Assembly (NCBI GenBank): GCA_035292525.1
Contig: DATDPZ010000296.1
Location: 1-6,964 of the forward strand
Origin: VBAS01 sp035292525
Lineage (GTDB): Bacteria > Bacteroidota > Bacteroidia > Chitinophagales > Chitinophagaceae
Direction of reading: 5' to 3'
DNA length: 6,964 bases
Shown here: piece by piece, positions 1 to 5,481 of the stretch
Layout: each line of letters opens with the position of its first letter
Position numbering within the stretch: position 1 is the first letter of the stretch
Position numbers and translations under genes: made by a program
Notes under the pieces: model-generated
What the model was told of the DNA's origin: nothing
Seen by the model: only the letters and a program-made list of their open reading frames with translations
Databases searched by the model: none

Positions 1-144
1 GAAATAATCAAGAAACTCCATGAAACCCAGGCTTTGGAAATTATTTGAAAAGAAAAAAACACTGATCAATCCCAGCAGGGGTCCCAGCAAGCCCAGCACT
101 AATCCAAGTTTCAGGTTATCTCTTTTCAGGAAGAAAGTGGCCAC
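1..144 (-). CDS. Small membrane protein, N-terminal part (runs off the window)
   Basis: An open frame of 48 codons runs from a GTG at 144-142 to the window edge without a stop. It encodes a short polar start (VATFFLKRDN) and then a very hydrophobic stretch at about residues 11-32, rich in Leu, Gly and Phe with one Gly-Pro, which looks like a first transmembrane helix. A stop codon (TGA, 153-151) lies three codons upstream in frame, so GTG is the only plausible start near the end of surE; the first in-frame ATG is codon 42. The gene overlaps the last 19 nt of surE in a different frame, which suggests translational coupling. From memory, a small hypothetical membrane protein often sits between surE and lpxB in Chitinophagaceae; that identity is inferred. 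Function is unknown, and length and C-terminus are not visible. Confidence 0.72.
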   Translation of the reverse strand, partial: MATFFLKRDNLKLGLVLGLLGPLLGLISVFFFSNNFQSLGFMEFLDYF

Positions 145-977
145 TTTTTTTCAAATTTAGTTTTAAGAGTATAATTGGTAAGATCAAATTGTACGGGCAC
201 CACACTCACATAATTATTGGCTAAAGCCCATACATCGGTATCTTCTCCTTTATCGAAATTCACAAATACGCCGGTAAGCCAGAAATATTTTTTACCATGT
301 GGATCCACTCTTTCAATAAAATCTTCTTCGTACTTGGCATAAGCCTGCCGGCAGATTTTTATTCCTTTGATCAGGTTTACCGGCACGGCCGGAATATTTA
401 CATTCAGGATCATGTGCTTGTCCTGTTTTTCTTTTAAGAGCATTTCTACAATGAGCCTTGCATATTTTTTTGCCCCTTCAAAATTTGCATCTATGCTGAA
501 ATCCATCAGGGAAAAGCCCACGGATGGAATGCTTTCAATGGCCGCTTCTACGGCGGCAGACATCGTACCGGAATAAATTACATTGATGCTGTGATTGGCG
601 CCATGATTAATACCACTCAGGCAAAGGTCCGGTTTGCGATGAAGTATTTTATCCACGGCCAGCTTTACACAATCCACCGGCGTACCGGTACACTGGTAGG
701 TTTCAATACCTTCAAAAACATGGACCTGATGCAAACGGATAGGAGAACCAATGGTAATGGCATGGCCCATGCCTGATTGAGGTCTGTCGGGGGCTACCAC
801 CACTATTTTTCCAAGATGCTTTACTGCCTCCACCAGGTTGCGGATGCCGGGAGCAGATACGCCATCATCATTGGTGATCAGGATTACCGGTTTTTCCTTC
901 CTGACCGAAGGCAGGTTTTTTTTTGCTGACCGCAGTGTTTTGACCGGGGAAATATTCTTCATTTTAGTTTTTGTCAT
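126..977 (-). CDS. surE: 5'/3'-nucleotidase SurE
   Basis: SurE is a metal-dependent cytoplasmic phosphatase that removes phosphate from nucleoside 5'- and 3'-monophosphates (EC 3.1.3.5/3.1.3.6) and in some species short polyphosphate. The family motifs are in order: ILITNDDGV with the metal-binding Asp pair D37-D38, APDRPQSG with S68, the TGTPVDCV segment at 97-104, and SGINHGAN with N124 followed by VIYSGTMSAA. All four expected metal ligands (two Asp, Ser, Asn) are present, so the enzyme should be active. The core begins at about residue 29. The first 28 residues are a Lys/Arg-rich extension, and Met6 is an alternative start, so the true N-terminus could be shorter. No Shine-Dalgarno sequence precedes the ATG. 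A Bacteroidota-type promoter lies 29 nt upstream. The following gene overlaps the 3' end, so surE appears to lead an operon that continues outside the window. Confidence 0.97.
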   Translation of the reverse strand: MTKTKMKNISPVKTLRSAKKNLPSVRKEKPVILITNDDGVSAPGIRNLVEAVKHLGKIVVVAPDRPQSGMGHAITIGSPIRLHQVHVFEGIETYQCTGTPVDCVKLAVDKILHRKPDLCLSGINHGANHSINVIYSGTMSAAVEAAIESIPSVGFSLMDFSIDANFEGAKKYARLIVEMLLKEKQDKHMILNVNIPAVPVNLIKGIKICRQAYAKYEEDFIERVDPHGKKYFWLTGVFVNFDKGEDTDVWALANNYVSVVPVQFDLTNYTLKTKFEKKWPLSS

Positions 978-1005
978 AGGTAATGCTTCATCATTGTTTA
1001 ATCAG

Positions 1006-1036
1006 CAAAAATGTTTTCTTTTTTTTTCTTAACCAA
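1006..1036 (-). promoter_or_regulatory. Candidate surE promoter (TTG-N20-CATTTTTG)
   Basis: Read on the minus strand, TTG (1036-1034) is followed after exactly 20 nt by CATTTTTG (1013-1006). This matches the Bacteroidota -7 consensus TAnnTTTG at all but the first base, with the usual spacing from the -33 TTG. The predicted transcript start is around 998-1002, giving a leader of roughly 20-25 nt before the surE ATG. The spacer contains a run of nine A residues (T at 1019-1027 on the plus strand). Confidence 0.6.
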
Positions 1037-1110
1037 AAAAGGAATTTGTGAAAGCCAACGGGTAAGTTTGAAATTTTATTAACCCGGGAGGCTCACTTTA
1101 AAAGCAATGA

Positions 1111-1210
1111 ATGCAGTAACACAACGTTCACGAAAAATAATACAAAGAATACACAAAGGCTTAAAAACTAACGCTGCATTCTTTGTGCCCGTTGTGCTGT
1201 CTTAGTGTAT
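1111..1210. repeat. Degenerate inverted element built from ACAAAG/CTTTGT motifs
   Basis: The left half carries repeated ACACAA and ACAAAG words (CACAACG 1120-1126, ACAAAGAAT 1142-1150, ACACAAAG 1151-1158). The right half carries their complements (ATTCTTTGT 1178-1186, CGTTGTG 1190-1196, TTAGTGTA 1202-1209). Two pairs are exact: ACAAAGAAT with ATTCTTTGT (9 bp) and CACAACG with CGTTGTG (7 bp). The distances between them differ on the two sides (15 and 3 nt), so it is not a clean hairpin. It resembles the CACAAAG-type intergenic repeats seen dispersed in many bacterial genomes and may be a decayed copy. That link is from memory. Confidence 0.4.
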
Positions 1211-1255
1211 ACTTATTGTTACTTAAGACTTTTGAAAATGGCCTTTACGGTAAAC

Positions 1256-1289
1256 AATATTTTTATAAACCAAAATATTTAGTATTTTG
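1256..1289. promoter_or_regulatory. Overlapping AT-rich palindromes, candidate operator of the LexA-like gene
   Basis: Two perfect inverted repeats share a middle arm. AATATTTT (1256-1263) pairs with AAAATATT (1272-1279) across 8 nt, and CAAAATA (1271-1277) pairs with TATTTTG (1283-1289) across 5 nt. The right arm also resembles the TTTG end of a Bacteroidota -7 box and sits 23 nt before the ATG at 1313, although no TTG lies at the right distance upstream. Autorepressing CI/LexA-type regulators often bind palindromes over their own promoter, so an operator is plausible. The local AT bias makes short palindromes easier to find by chance. Confidence 0.4.
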
Positions 1290-1312
1290 CAGCTAAATCA
1301 ATTAGTTTAAAA

Positions 1313-2062
1313 ATGTCAGTTGCTAATCAGAATTTAAAATACCTGCGCAAGTTGCGCGGATGGACACAACAGGAATTTGCAGATAAGCTCCGCATCAAGC
1401 GGTCATTACTGGGCGCCTACGAAGAAGAAAGAGCCAGGCCACACCTGGATGTGCTGGAAACTATTTGCGATATTTTTAAATTAACCATGGACGAAGTGCT
1501 CCGCAAAGACCTGAGTGATCATAAAGGAAATTACCTGGCAAAGCGCCGGGCAATGAAACTTACGGGTGGCCGGCCCGATATTCCTTTTGTTCCGGTAAAA
1601 GCGGCGGCCGGTTACCTGAATGGTTATGCAGACCCGGAATATATTGATGAGCTAAATACCTTTACCCTGCCCATGTTATCCGGGGGTAATTACCGGGCTT
1701 TTGAAATTACAGGTGATTCTATGTTACCTACTCCCAGCGGGTCTATTGTTGTCGGAGAAAAACTGGAAGACCTGGAGGATATTAAAACCAACAATACCTA
1801 TATAGTGGTATCAAAATCCGAAGGGATCGTTTATAAAAGAATTGAAAAAAACAACAGGGTTAAAAACAAACTTACACTGATCAGCGATAATCCTGCTTAC
1901 CAGGCATATCATATTAATGCAGATGATATACTGGAAATGTGGAAGGCATCTGTGGTGATCAGCAGGGCCGCATCACAACAACGCTGGGATATTAACCAAC
2001 TGGCCAATATAGTTACCAACCTTCATCAGCAGGTAAATACCATGAAAAAGAAAATGAATTAA
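1313..2062 (+). CDS. LexA/CI-like transcriptional regulator: XRE HTH plus S24 autoprotease
   Basis: This is a 249-residue cytoplasmic DNA-binding regulator. Residues about 7-63 form an XRE/Cro-type helix-turn-helix (LKYLRKLRGWTQQEFADKL, then SLLGAYEEERARP). A linker leads to an S24 peptidase-like domain at about 90-215. That domain keeps the self-cleavage elements of LexA, UmuD and phage CI: an Ala-Gly bond in KAAAGYL (A99-G100), a Ser nucleophile in ITGDSMLP (S136) and a Lys general base in VYKRIEKN (K175). The Ser-Lys spacing of 39 is close to the 37 of E. coli LexA. The last 30 residues are polar with heptad-like character and may help dimerise. In the family, RecA-DNA filaments trigger self-cleavage and derepression. 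Its targets are unknown. It is not a canonical LexA, whose N-terminus is a winged helix. No phage genes are nearby, so it looks like a resident regulator. A palindrome cluster precedes it. Confidence 0.88.
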   Translation: MSVANQNLKYLRKLRGWTQQEFADKLRIKRSLLGAYEEERARPHLDVLETICDIFKLTMDEVLRKDLSDHKGNYLAKRRAMKLTGGRPDIPFVPVKAAAGYLNGYADPEYIDELNTFTLPMLSGGNYRAFEITGDSMLPTPSGSIVVGEKLEDLEDIKTNNTYIVVSKSEGIVYKRIEKNNRVKNKLTLISDNPAYQAYHINADDILEMWKASVVISRAASQQRWDINQLANIVTNLHQQVNTMKKKMN

Positions 2063-2091
2063 CAGGTTTTCAGCCGGGTATATTTTAAATG

Positions 2092-2123
2092 TAAAAGACA
2101 GGAGTACCAGGTTTTGTCTTTTA
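2092..2123 (+). terminator. Weak hairpin after the LexA-like gene
   Basis: TAAAAGACA (2092-2100) pairs perfectly with TGTCTTTTA (2115-2123), a 9-bp stem with a 14-nt loop, 30 nt after the stop codon of the LexA-like gene. The stem ends in TTTT but has only two G-C pairs and no following T run, so it would be a weak terminator. It overlaps the -33 element of the next gene, so it may instead be a regulatory site there. Confidence 0.35.
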
Positions 2124-2143
2124 AGGGTAAATAATTACATTTG
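2114..2143 (+). promoter_or_regulatory. Promoter of the DUF5916 gene (TTG-N19-TACATTTG)
   Basis: TTG at 2114-2116, a 19-nt spacer, and TACATTTG at 2136-2143 match the Bacteroidota consensus TTG-N19-21-TAnnTTTG exactly. The start codon is only 17 nt after the -7 box, so the predicted leader is about 10 nt. No Shine-Dalgarno sequence fits in it. This is the best promoter match in the window. Confidence 0.7.
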
Positions 2144-2159
2144 ACATCGAAGCTACTGC

Positions 2160-4622
2160 ATGACTATTAAATACTTATTCTTGTTACCCTTGATGCTGAT
2201 TTGCGCCCAGGCCATTTCACAAACAAAGCAACTTCAGGCTGTAAAGACAAGCCAGCCCCCGAAAATTGATGGCAGCCTCGACGACCCGGCTTGGCAATCG
2301 GCCGTTGTTGCCACAGAGTTTATTCAGAATTTCCCCCAAACCGGCCAGCCCGCCAGTGCAAAAACCGAAGTAAGAATCTTATACGACAATAACGCTATTT
2401 ACATCGGCGCAAAAATGTTTGACAAACCCGATTTGATACGGAAACAAATAACCTCAAGAGACGGTGAAGCCAAAGCCGATGCAGATTATTTTTCTGTTTT
2501 TTTTGATACCTATAAAGACGGCCAAAACGGATTTCAGTTTTTAGTCACTCCCTCCAATGTGCAAACAGATGCAAAGATGGCGGCCAACCAGCAATTAGAC
2601 TATGGTGAATATGGCGATAAAACATGGGAAGCTGTGTGGCAAAGTAAAACTTCTATTGTGGAAGATGGATGGATTGCAGAAATAAGAGTGCCCTATATCT
2701 CTTTACGTTTTGCAAAAAAAGAGGTGCAGGAATGGGGTTTGCAGTTTTTAAGATTTATGCGTCGCAATAATGAAAGTTCTTTCTGGAATTTTGTAGATCC
2801 CAATGTAAATGGATTTGTAAACCAGTTTGGCGTATTAGGAAATATAGTGGATGTTCAACCACCTTTGCGGTTAAGTTTTTCTCCTTATTTATCCGGCGGG
2901 GTCAATATTTCTCCGTACGGCAACAGTCAAAAAACTGAATGGTTAAAAAGCGGTGGAGTAGATCTGAAATACGGGATCAATGAAAGCTTTACGCTGGATG
3001 CTTCCATCATTCCGGATTTTGGCCAGGTGGTTTCAGATAACGTCGTTAATAACCTTACCCCTTATGAAATCAGGTTTGCAGAAAACAGACCTTTCTTTAC
3101 GGAGGGGACAGAACTTTTTGCCAAAGCCGGTTTGTTTTATTCCAGAAGGATCGGGGGAACTCCTCAAAAATTCAGAACCGTTCAGCGATTTGCAAGCCCT
3201 TCTTCTGATTATGAAATAATAGAAAATCCTGCAGTAACGAATTTATACAACGCTCTGAAATTTTCCGGACGCAATAAAAATAAACTGGGAATTGCTGTAT
3301 TGAATGCGATAGCACAGAAGGAGTATGCAGTTGTAAGAAATAAAACGACCGGCAGGGACAGTACTATTGTTACAGAGCCGCTCACCAATTATAATGTTTT
3401 TGTGTTGGATCAGGCTATGAAAAACAGGTCTTATATTACTTTCACCAACACCAATGTGCTGCGGGAAGGTATAGAGAAGGATGCCAATGTTTCTGCTCTT
3501 GATTTCAGTTTTTTTGATAAAAAAAATATTTTTAATACACGGGGCGCTGTAAGATACAGTAAGGTGGCAGGTACCGGTGGCTATGATGGATATAGCAGCT
3601 TTCTGCGGATGGGAAAAGTAAGTGGAAAGATTCAGTATTTCGTTCAGAATACTATTGAAACAGATAAATATGATCCCAATGACCTCGGCATATTACAGGC
3701 AAATAATGAAGTAACTTATACCGGCAAAGCCAGTTATAATCAGAATAAACCGAAAGGGAAATTTCTTACTTACATTTATAGTGTTTCGGCAAACTACGGC
3801 CTGCTCTATAAACCCTATGTGTACACCCATCTCCGTTTAAATGCTGATGGCTTCTGGGTGTTCAGGAATTTCTGGGATGTGCGACTCTCTTTGGGATCGC
3901 TGCCAAGGGGTGAACATGATTATTTTGTTTTAAACACGCCGGGTCGGTTTGTAAAAAGACCTGCCTGGAGTTATGCCTCTTTAGAAGGCAGCAGCGACAG
4001 CCGTAAAAAACTTTTTGTTAGTTATAAATTTCTGCAGGGCTATTTTCATGATGACCGGGAGCATGATTATCATCTTTTAAGTATGGGGATGCGTTACCGG
4101 TTCAGCAATAAAATTTCAATGGAAATTTCTGCCAAAGAAGAAATAGAAACGGAATACATTGTTTATGTCGCCAGGCAATCAAACGGGCAACCACTGGTAG
4201 CTTTTGTTGATTTTACCGACATCACTTCCATTTTTTCCGGTATTTATAATTTTAATTCAAGAACCAATCTTACCATGAGAGTAAGGCATAACTGGAGTAA
4301 AGTTTTATATAACCGTATTGCCAATGTAACAGCAGCCGGTGAACCTGTTACGAATAACAACCTTAGCTATTTAATTTTAGGTCTTAATCAAAATGAAAAT
4401 TTTTTCAACCTCGATGCTTTCTTTACCTGGGATTTCCGGCTCGGCAGCCGGCTGGTGTTGGGATGGAAAAATTTCCTGGGCAGCCAGGAATCGGTGAATG
4501 GTTACGAAAACTTTGACTATTTCAGCAACCTGGGAAAACTGTTAGGTTTAAGGCATGGCAACGAAGTAACGCTCCGCTTCATTTATTTTCTCGATTACAA
4601 CCAGCTGAAAAGAAAACGCTGA
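2160..4622 (+). CDS. DUF5916 protein: CBM9-like domain plus predicted outer-membrane beta-barrel
   Basis: This is an 820-residue exported protein of a family widespread in Bacteroidota with no settled function. Residues 1-20 are a signal peptide (hydrophobic core YLFLLPLMLI, likely cleavage before Q21). Residues about 25-215 form a carbohydrate-binding family 9-like domain, marked by KIDGSLDDPAW (35-45), the LYDNNAIYIGAKMFD strand and SVFFDTYKDGQNGFQF. The rest is the DUF5916 region with its signature DFGQVVSDNVVNNLTPYEIRF (286-306) and RPFFTEG (310-316). It continues with alternating hydrophobic and polar strands rich in Tyr, Phe and Asn up to the last segment RFIYFLDYNQL, as expected for a large barrel. 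C15 is not a lipobox cysteine because Ile precedes it. The CBM9-like part suggests glycan binding, but no catalytic residues are recognisable and the substrate is unknown. No SusC/SusD or glycosidase gene is adjacent. It has its own promoter and ends directly against the next gene. Confidence 0.88.
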   Translation: MTIKYLFLLPLMLICAQAISQTKQLQAVKTSQPPKIDGSLDDPAWQSAVVATEFIQNFPQTGQPASAKTEVRILYDNNAIYIGAKMFDKPDLIRKQITSRDGEAKADADYFSVFFDTYKDGQNGFQFLVTPSNVQTDAKMAANQQLDYGEYGDKTWEAVWQSKTSIVEDGWIAEIRVPYISLRFAKKEVQEWGLQFLRFMRRNNESSFWNFVDPNVNGFVNQFGVLGNIVDVQPPLRLSFSPYLSGGVNISPYGNSQKTEWLKSGGVDLKYGINESFTLDASIIPDFGQVVSDNVVNNLTPYEIRFAENRPFFTEGTELFAKAGLFYSRRIGGTPQKFRTVQRFASPSSDYEIIENPAVTNLYNALKFSGRNKNKLGIAVLNAIAQKEYAVVRNKTTGRDSTIVTEPLTNYNVFVLDQAMKNRSYITFTNTNVLREGIEKDANVSALDFSFFDKKNIFNTRGAVRYSKVAGTGGYDGYSSFLRMGKVSGKIQYFVQNTIETDKYDPNDLGILQANNEVTYTGKASYNQNKPKGKFLTYIYSVSANYGLLYKPYVYTHLRLNADGFWVFRNFWDVRLSLGSLPRGEHDYFVLNTPGRFVKRPAWSYASLEGSSDSRKKLFVSYKFLQGYFHDDREHDYHLLSMGMRYRFSNKISMEISAKEEIETEYIVYVARQSNGQPLVAFVDFTDITSIFSGIYNFNSRTNLTMRVRHNWSKVLYNRIANVTAAGEPVTNNNLSYLILGLNQNENFFNLDAFFTWDFRLGSRLVLGWKNFLGSQESVNGYENFDYFSNLGKLLGLRHGNEVTLRFIYFLDYNQLKRKR

Positions 4623-5285
4623 TCACTGCACCTGTAAAAGTCCATTATCCACAATGGCAAAAACATTTTCGCCTTTTTCAGGATCTACTTTTGAAATGCC
4701 CTTAAACCGGCTGAATGCCGGAAGCATGGCATAACTGTTTTTAAAATAAAAACAGGGAAACGGTATTGACCCCCTGCCCATTCCTTTTATTTGGATACCG
4801 GGATGCACATGCCCGCTGAAAGTGTAAGGGTTATTGACAGTAGTATTGATTTTAATATCCTCCGGATTGTGGCAGAAAGAAAAATTATCTAAAACAAACT
4901 GATCGCAGCTGGTTATATTCATTTCATCATACCTGTTATGATGAAGGATATCCTGGTTGCCGTTTACAAGTCGGATCGTTAAGCTGGAAAAATCATTTCT
5001 CCATCTTTTAAAAATTTCCATCTCCTGATCCTTCCTGCTGAGTGAGAGATCTCCCACAATGATCAGTTGCCCGGCTTTGGTATAAAGTATTTGTGTAAAC
5101 AGCCGCTGAATATCTTCTTTATAATAATTTTTGGGAACCGCCTTTCCTTTTTTACGGGGATGCGCCTGCCTGCCAATGTGCAGGTCTGCAATGATCAGGG
5201 TATTTTGTTTTTCCCAGAAAATAGTTCTCTCCGGGCTTAATACAAAATTGTTTTCATTAATAGAGTAAGCAATAAGTGCATTCAT
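4623..5285 (-). CDS. PdeM-like metallophosphoesterase with altered active site
   Basis: This is a 220-residue calcineurin-like phosphoesterase of the PdeM type (ligase-associated DNA damage response endonuclease family). The motifs in order are ADLHIGRQAH (D34, H36), VGDLSLS (D79), NGNQDI (N110), CHNPED (H139), SGHVHPG (H159, H161), and the family tail PCFYFKNSYAMLPAFSRFKG. All seven expected ligands of the two-metal centre are present. Three other hallmark positions differ: the catalytic His of GNHD is Gln (Q111, codon CAG), the His of GDLFHS is Leu (L82), and the conserved Asn that follows is Asp (D86). It may therefore bind metal with weak or changed activity. PdeM genes usually sit beside an ATP-dependent ligase, an exonuclease and a helicase; none is present here. 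The ATG at 5285 lies 11 nt after a perfect -7 box. The fold and family are clear; the activity is uncertain. Confidence 0.85.
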   Translation of the reverse strand: MNALIAYSINENNFVLSPERTIFWEKQNTLIIADLHIGRQAHPRKKGKAVPKNYYKEDIQRLFTQILYTKAGQLIIVGDLSLSRKDQEMEIFKRWRNDFSSLTIRLVNGNQDILHHNRYDEMNITSCDQFVLDNFSFCHNPEDIKINTTVNNPYTFSGHVHPGIQIKGMGRGSIPFPCFYFKNSYAMLPAFSRFKGISKVDPEKGENVFAIVDNGLLQVQ

Positions 5286-5295
5286 AAGATAAGTA

Positions 5296-5303
5296 CAAAT
5301 TTA
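5296..5303 (-). promoter_or_regulatory. Candidate -7 box of the PdeM-like gene (TAAATTTG)
   Basis: Read on the minus strand, positions 5303-5296 are TAAATTTG, a perfect match to TAnnTTTG. No TTG lies 19-21 nt upstream, where instead the end of an inverted repeat is found, so the promoter may need help or be regulated. Transcription from here would start within a few nucleotides of the ATG at 5285, giving an almost leaderless mRNA. Confidence 0.5.
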
Positions 5304-5314
5304 AAACACTTATC

Positions 5315-5342
5315 CCGGAATTTTTAAAAAGCTTTATTCCGG
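5315..5342. repeat. Inverted repeat CCGGAAT-N14-ATTCCGG upstream of the PdeM-like gene
   Basis: Perfect 7-bp arms at 5315-5321 and 5336-5342 flank a 14-nt AT-rich centre. Relative to the PdeM-like gene the repeat lies 12-39 nt upstream of the -7 box, where an activator or repressor could bind. On the plus strand the right arm is followed by TTTT, so it could also act as a weak terminator of plus-strand or antisense transcripts. It is the clearest GC-containing dyad in the 196-nt gap at 5286-5481. Confidence 0.45.
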
Positions 5343-5481
5343 TTTTCACCTTTAACACTATCCGTTTGAGGAGACACCACAAAATTTCAGATAAAAATTC
5401 CTCATTTCCCAATGGAGTGTTTTTAGTATGCTGATGGGAGCTGATTCAGGTGGAGGAAGTAAAAATTTGGAAAACCCCTCT

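Larger units (their letters stand above)
978..1312. other. Divergent intergenic region between surE and the LexA-like gene
   Basis: There is no coding sequence of note in these 335 nt. Short frames on the plus strand overlapping surE are shadows without family character. From left to right the region holds the surE promoter, a GC-containing patch at 1080-1095, a degenerate repeat element at about 1111-1210, and an AT-rich stretch with overlapping palindromes at 1256-1289 just before the LexA-like start codon. No tRNA or other recognisable structured RNA was seen. Confidence 0.6.

Noticed and set aside
367..1032. Plus-strand frames over surE and its upstream region
   Set aside because: They are antisense shadows of a well-supported surE and show no recognisable domain or promoter.
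2160..2225. Lipoprotein signal at Cys15 of the DUF5916 protein
   Set aside because: The residue before the cysteine is Ile, not Gly, Ala or Ser, so the lipobox fails; a signal peptidase I site near residue 20 fits better.
1313..4622. LexA-like gene and DUF5916 gene as one operon
   Set aside because: They are separated by 97 nt containing a consensus promoter for the second gene, and they share no functional theme.
4642..4657. CCATT-N6-AATGG hairpin as terminator of the PdeM-like gene
   Set aside because: It has only a 5-bp stem, lies inside the coding sequence, and is not directly followed by a convincing T run.
5398..5458. TTCCTC/GAGGAA pair as a terminator of the T9SS-substrate gene
   Set aside because: It is a 6-bp match separated by 49 nt; it is too short and too distant to be distinguished from chance, even though T residues follow on the minus strand.
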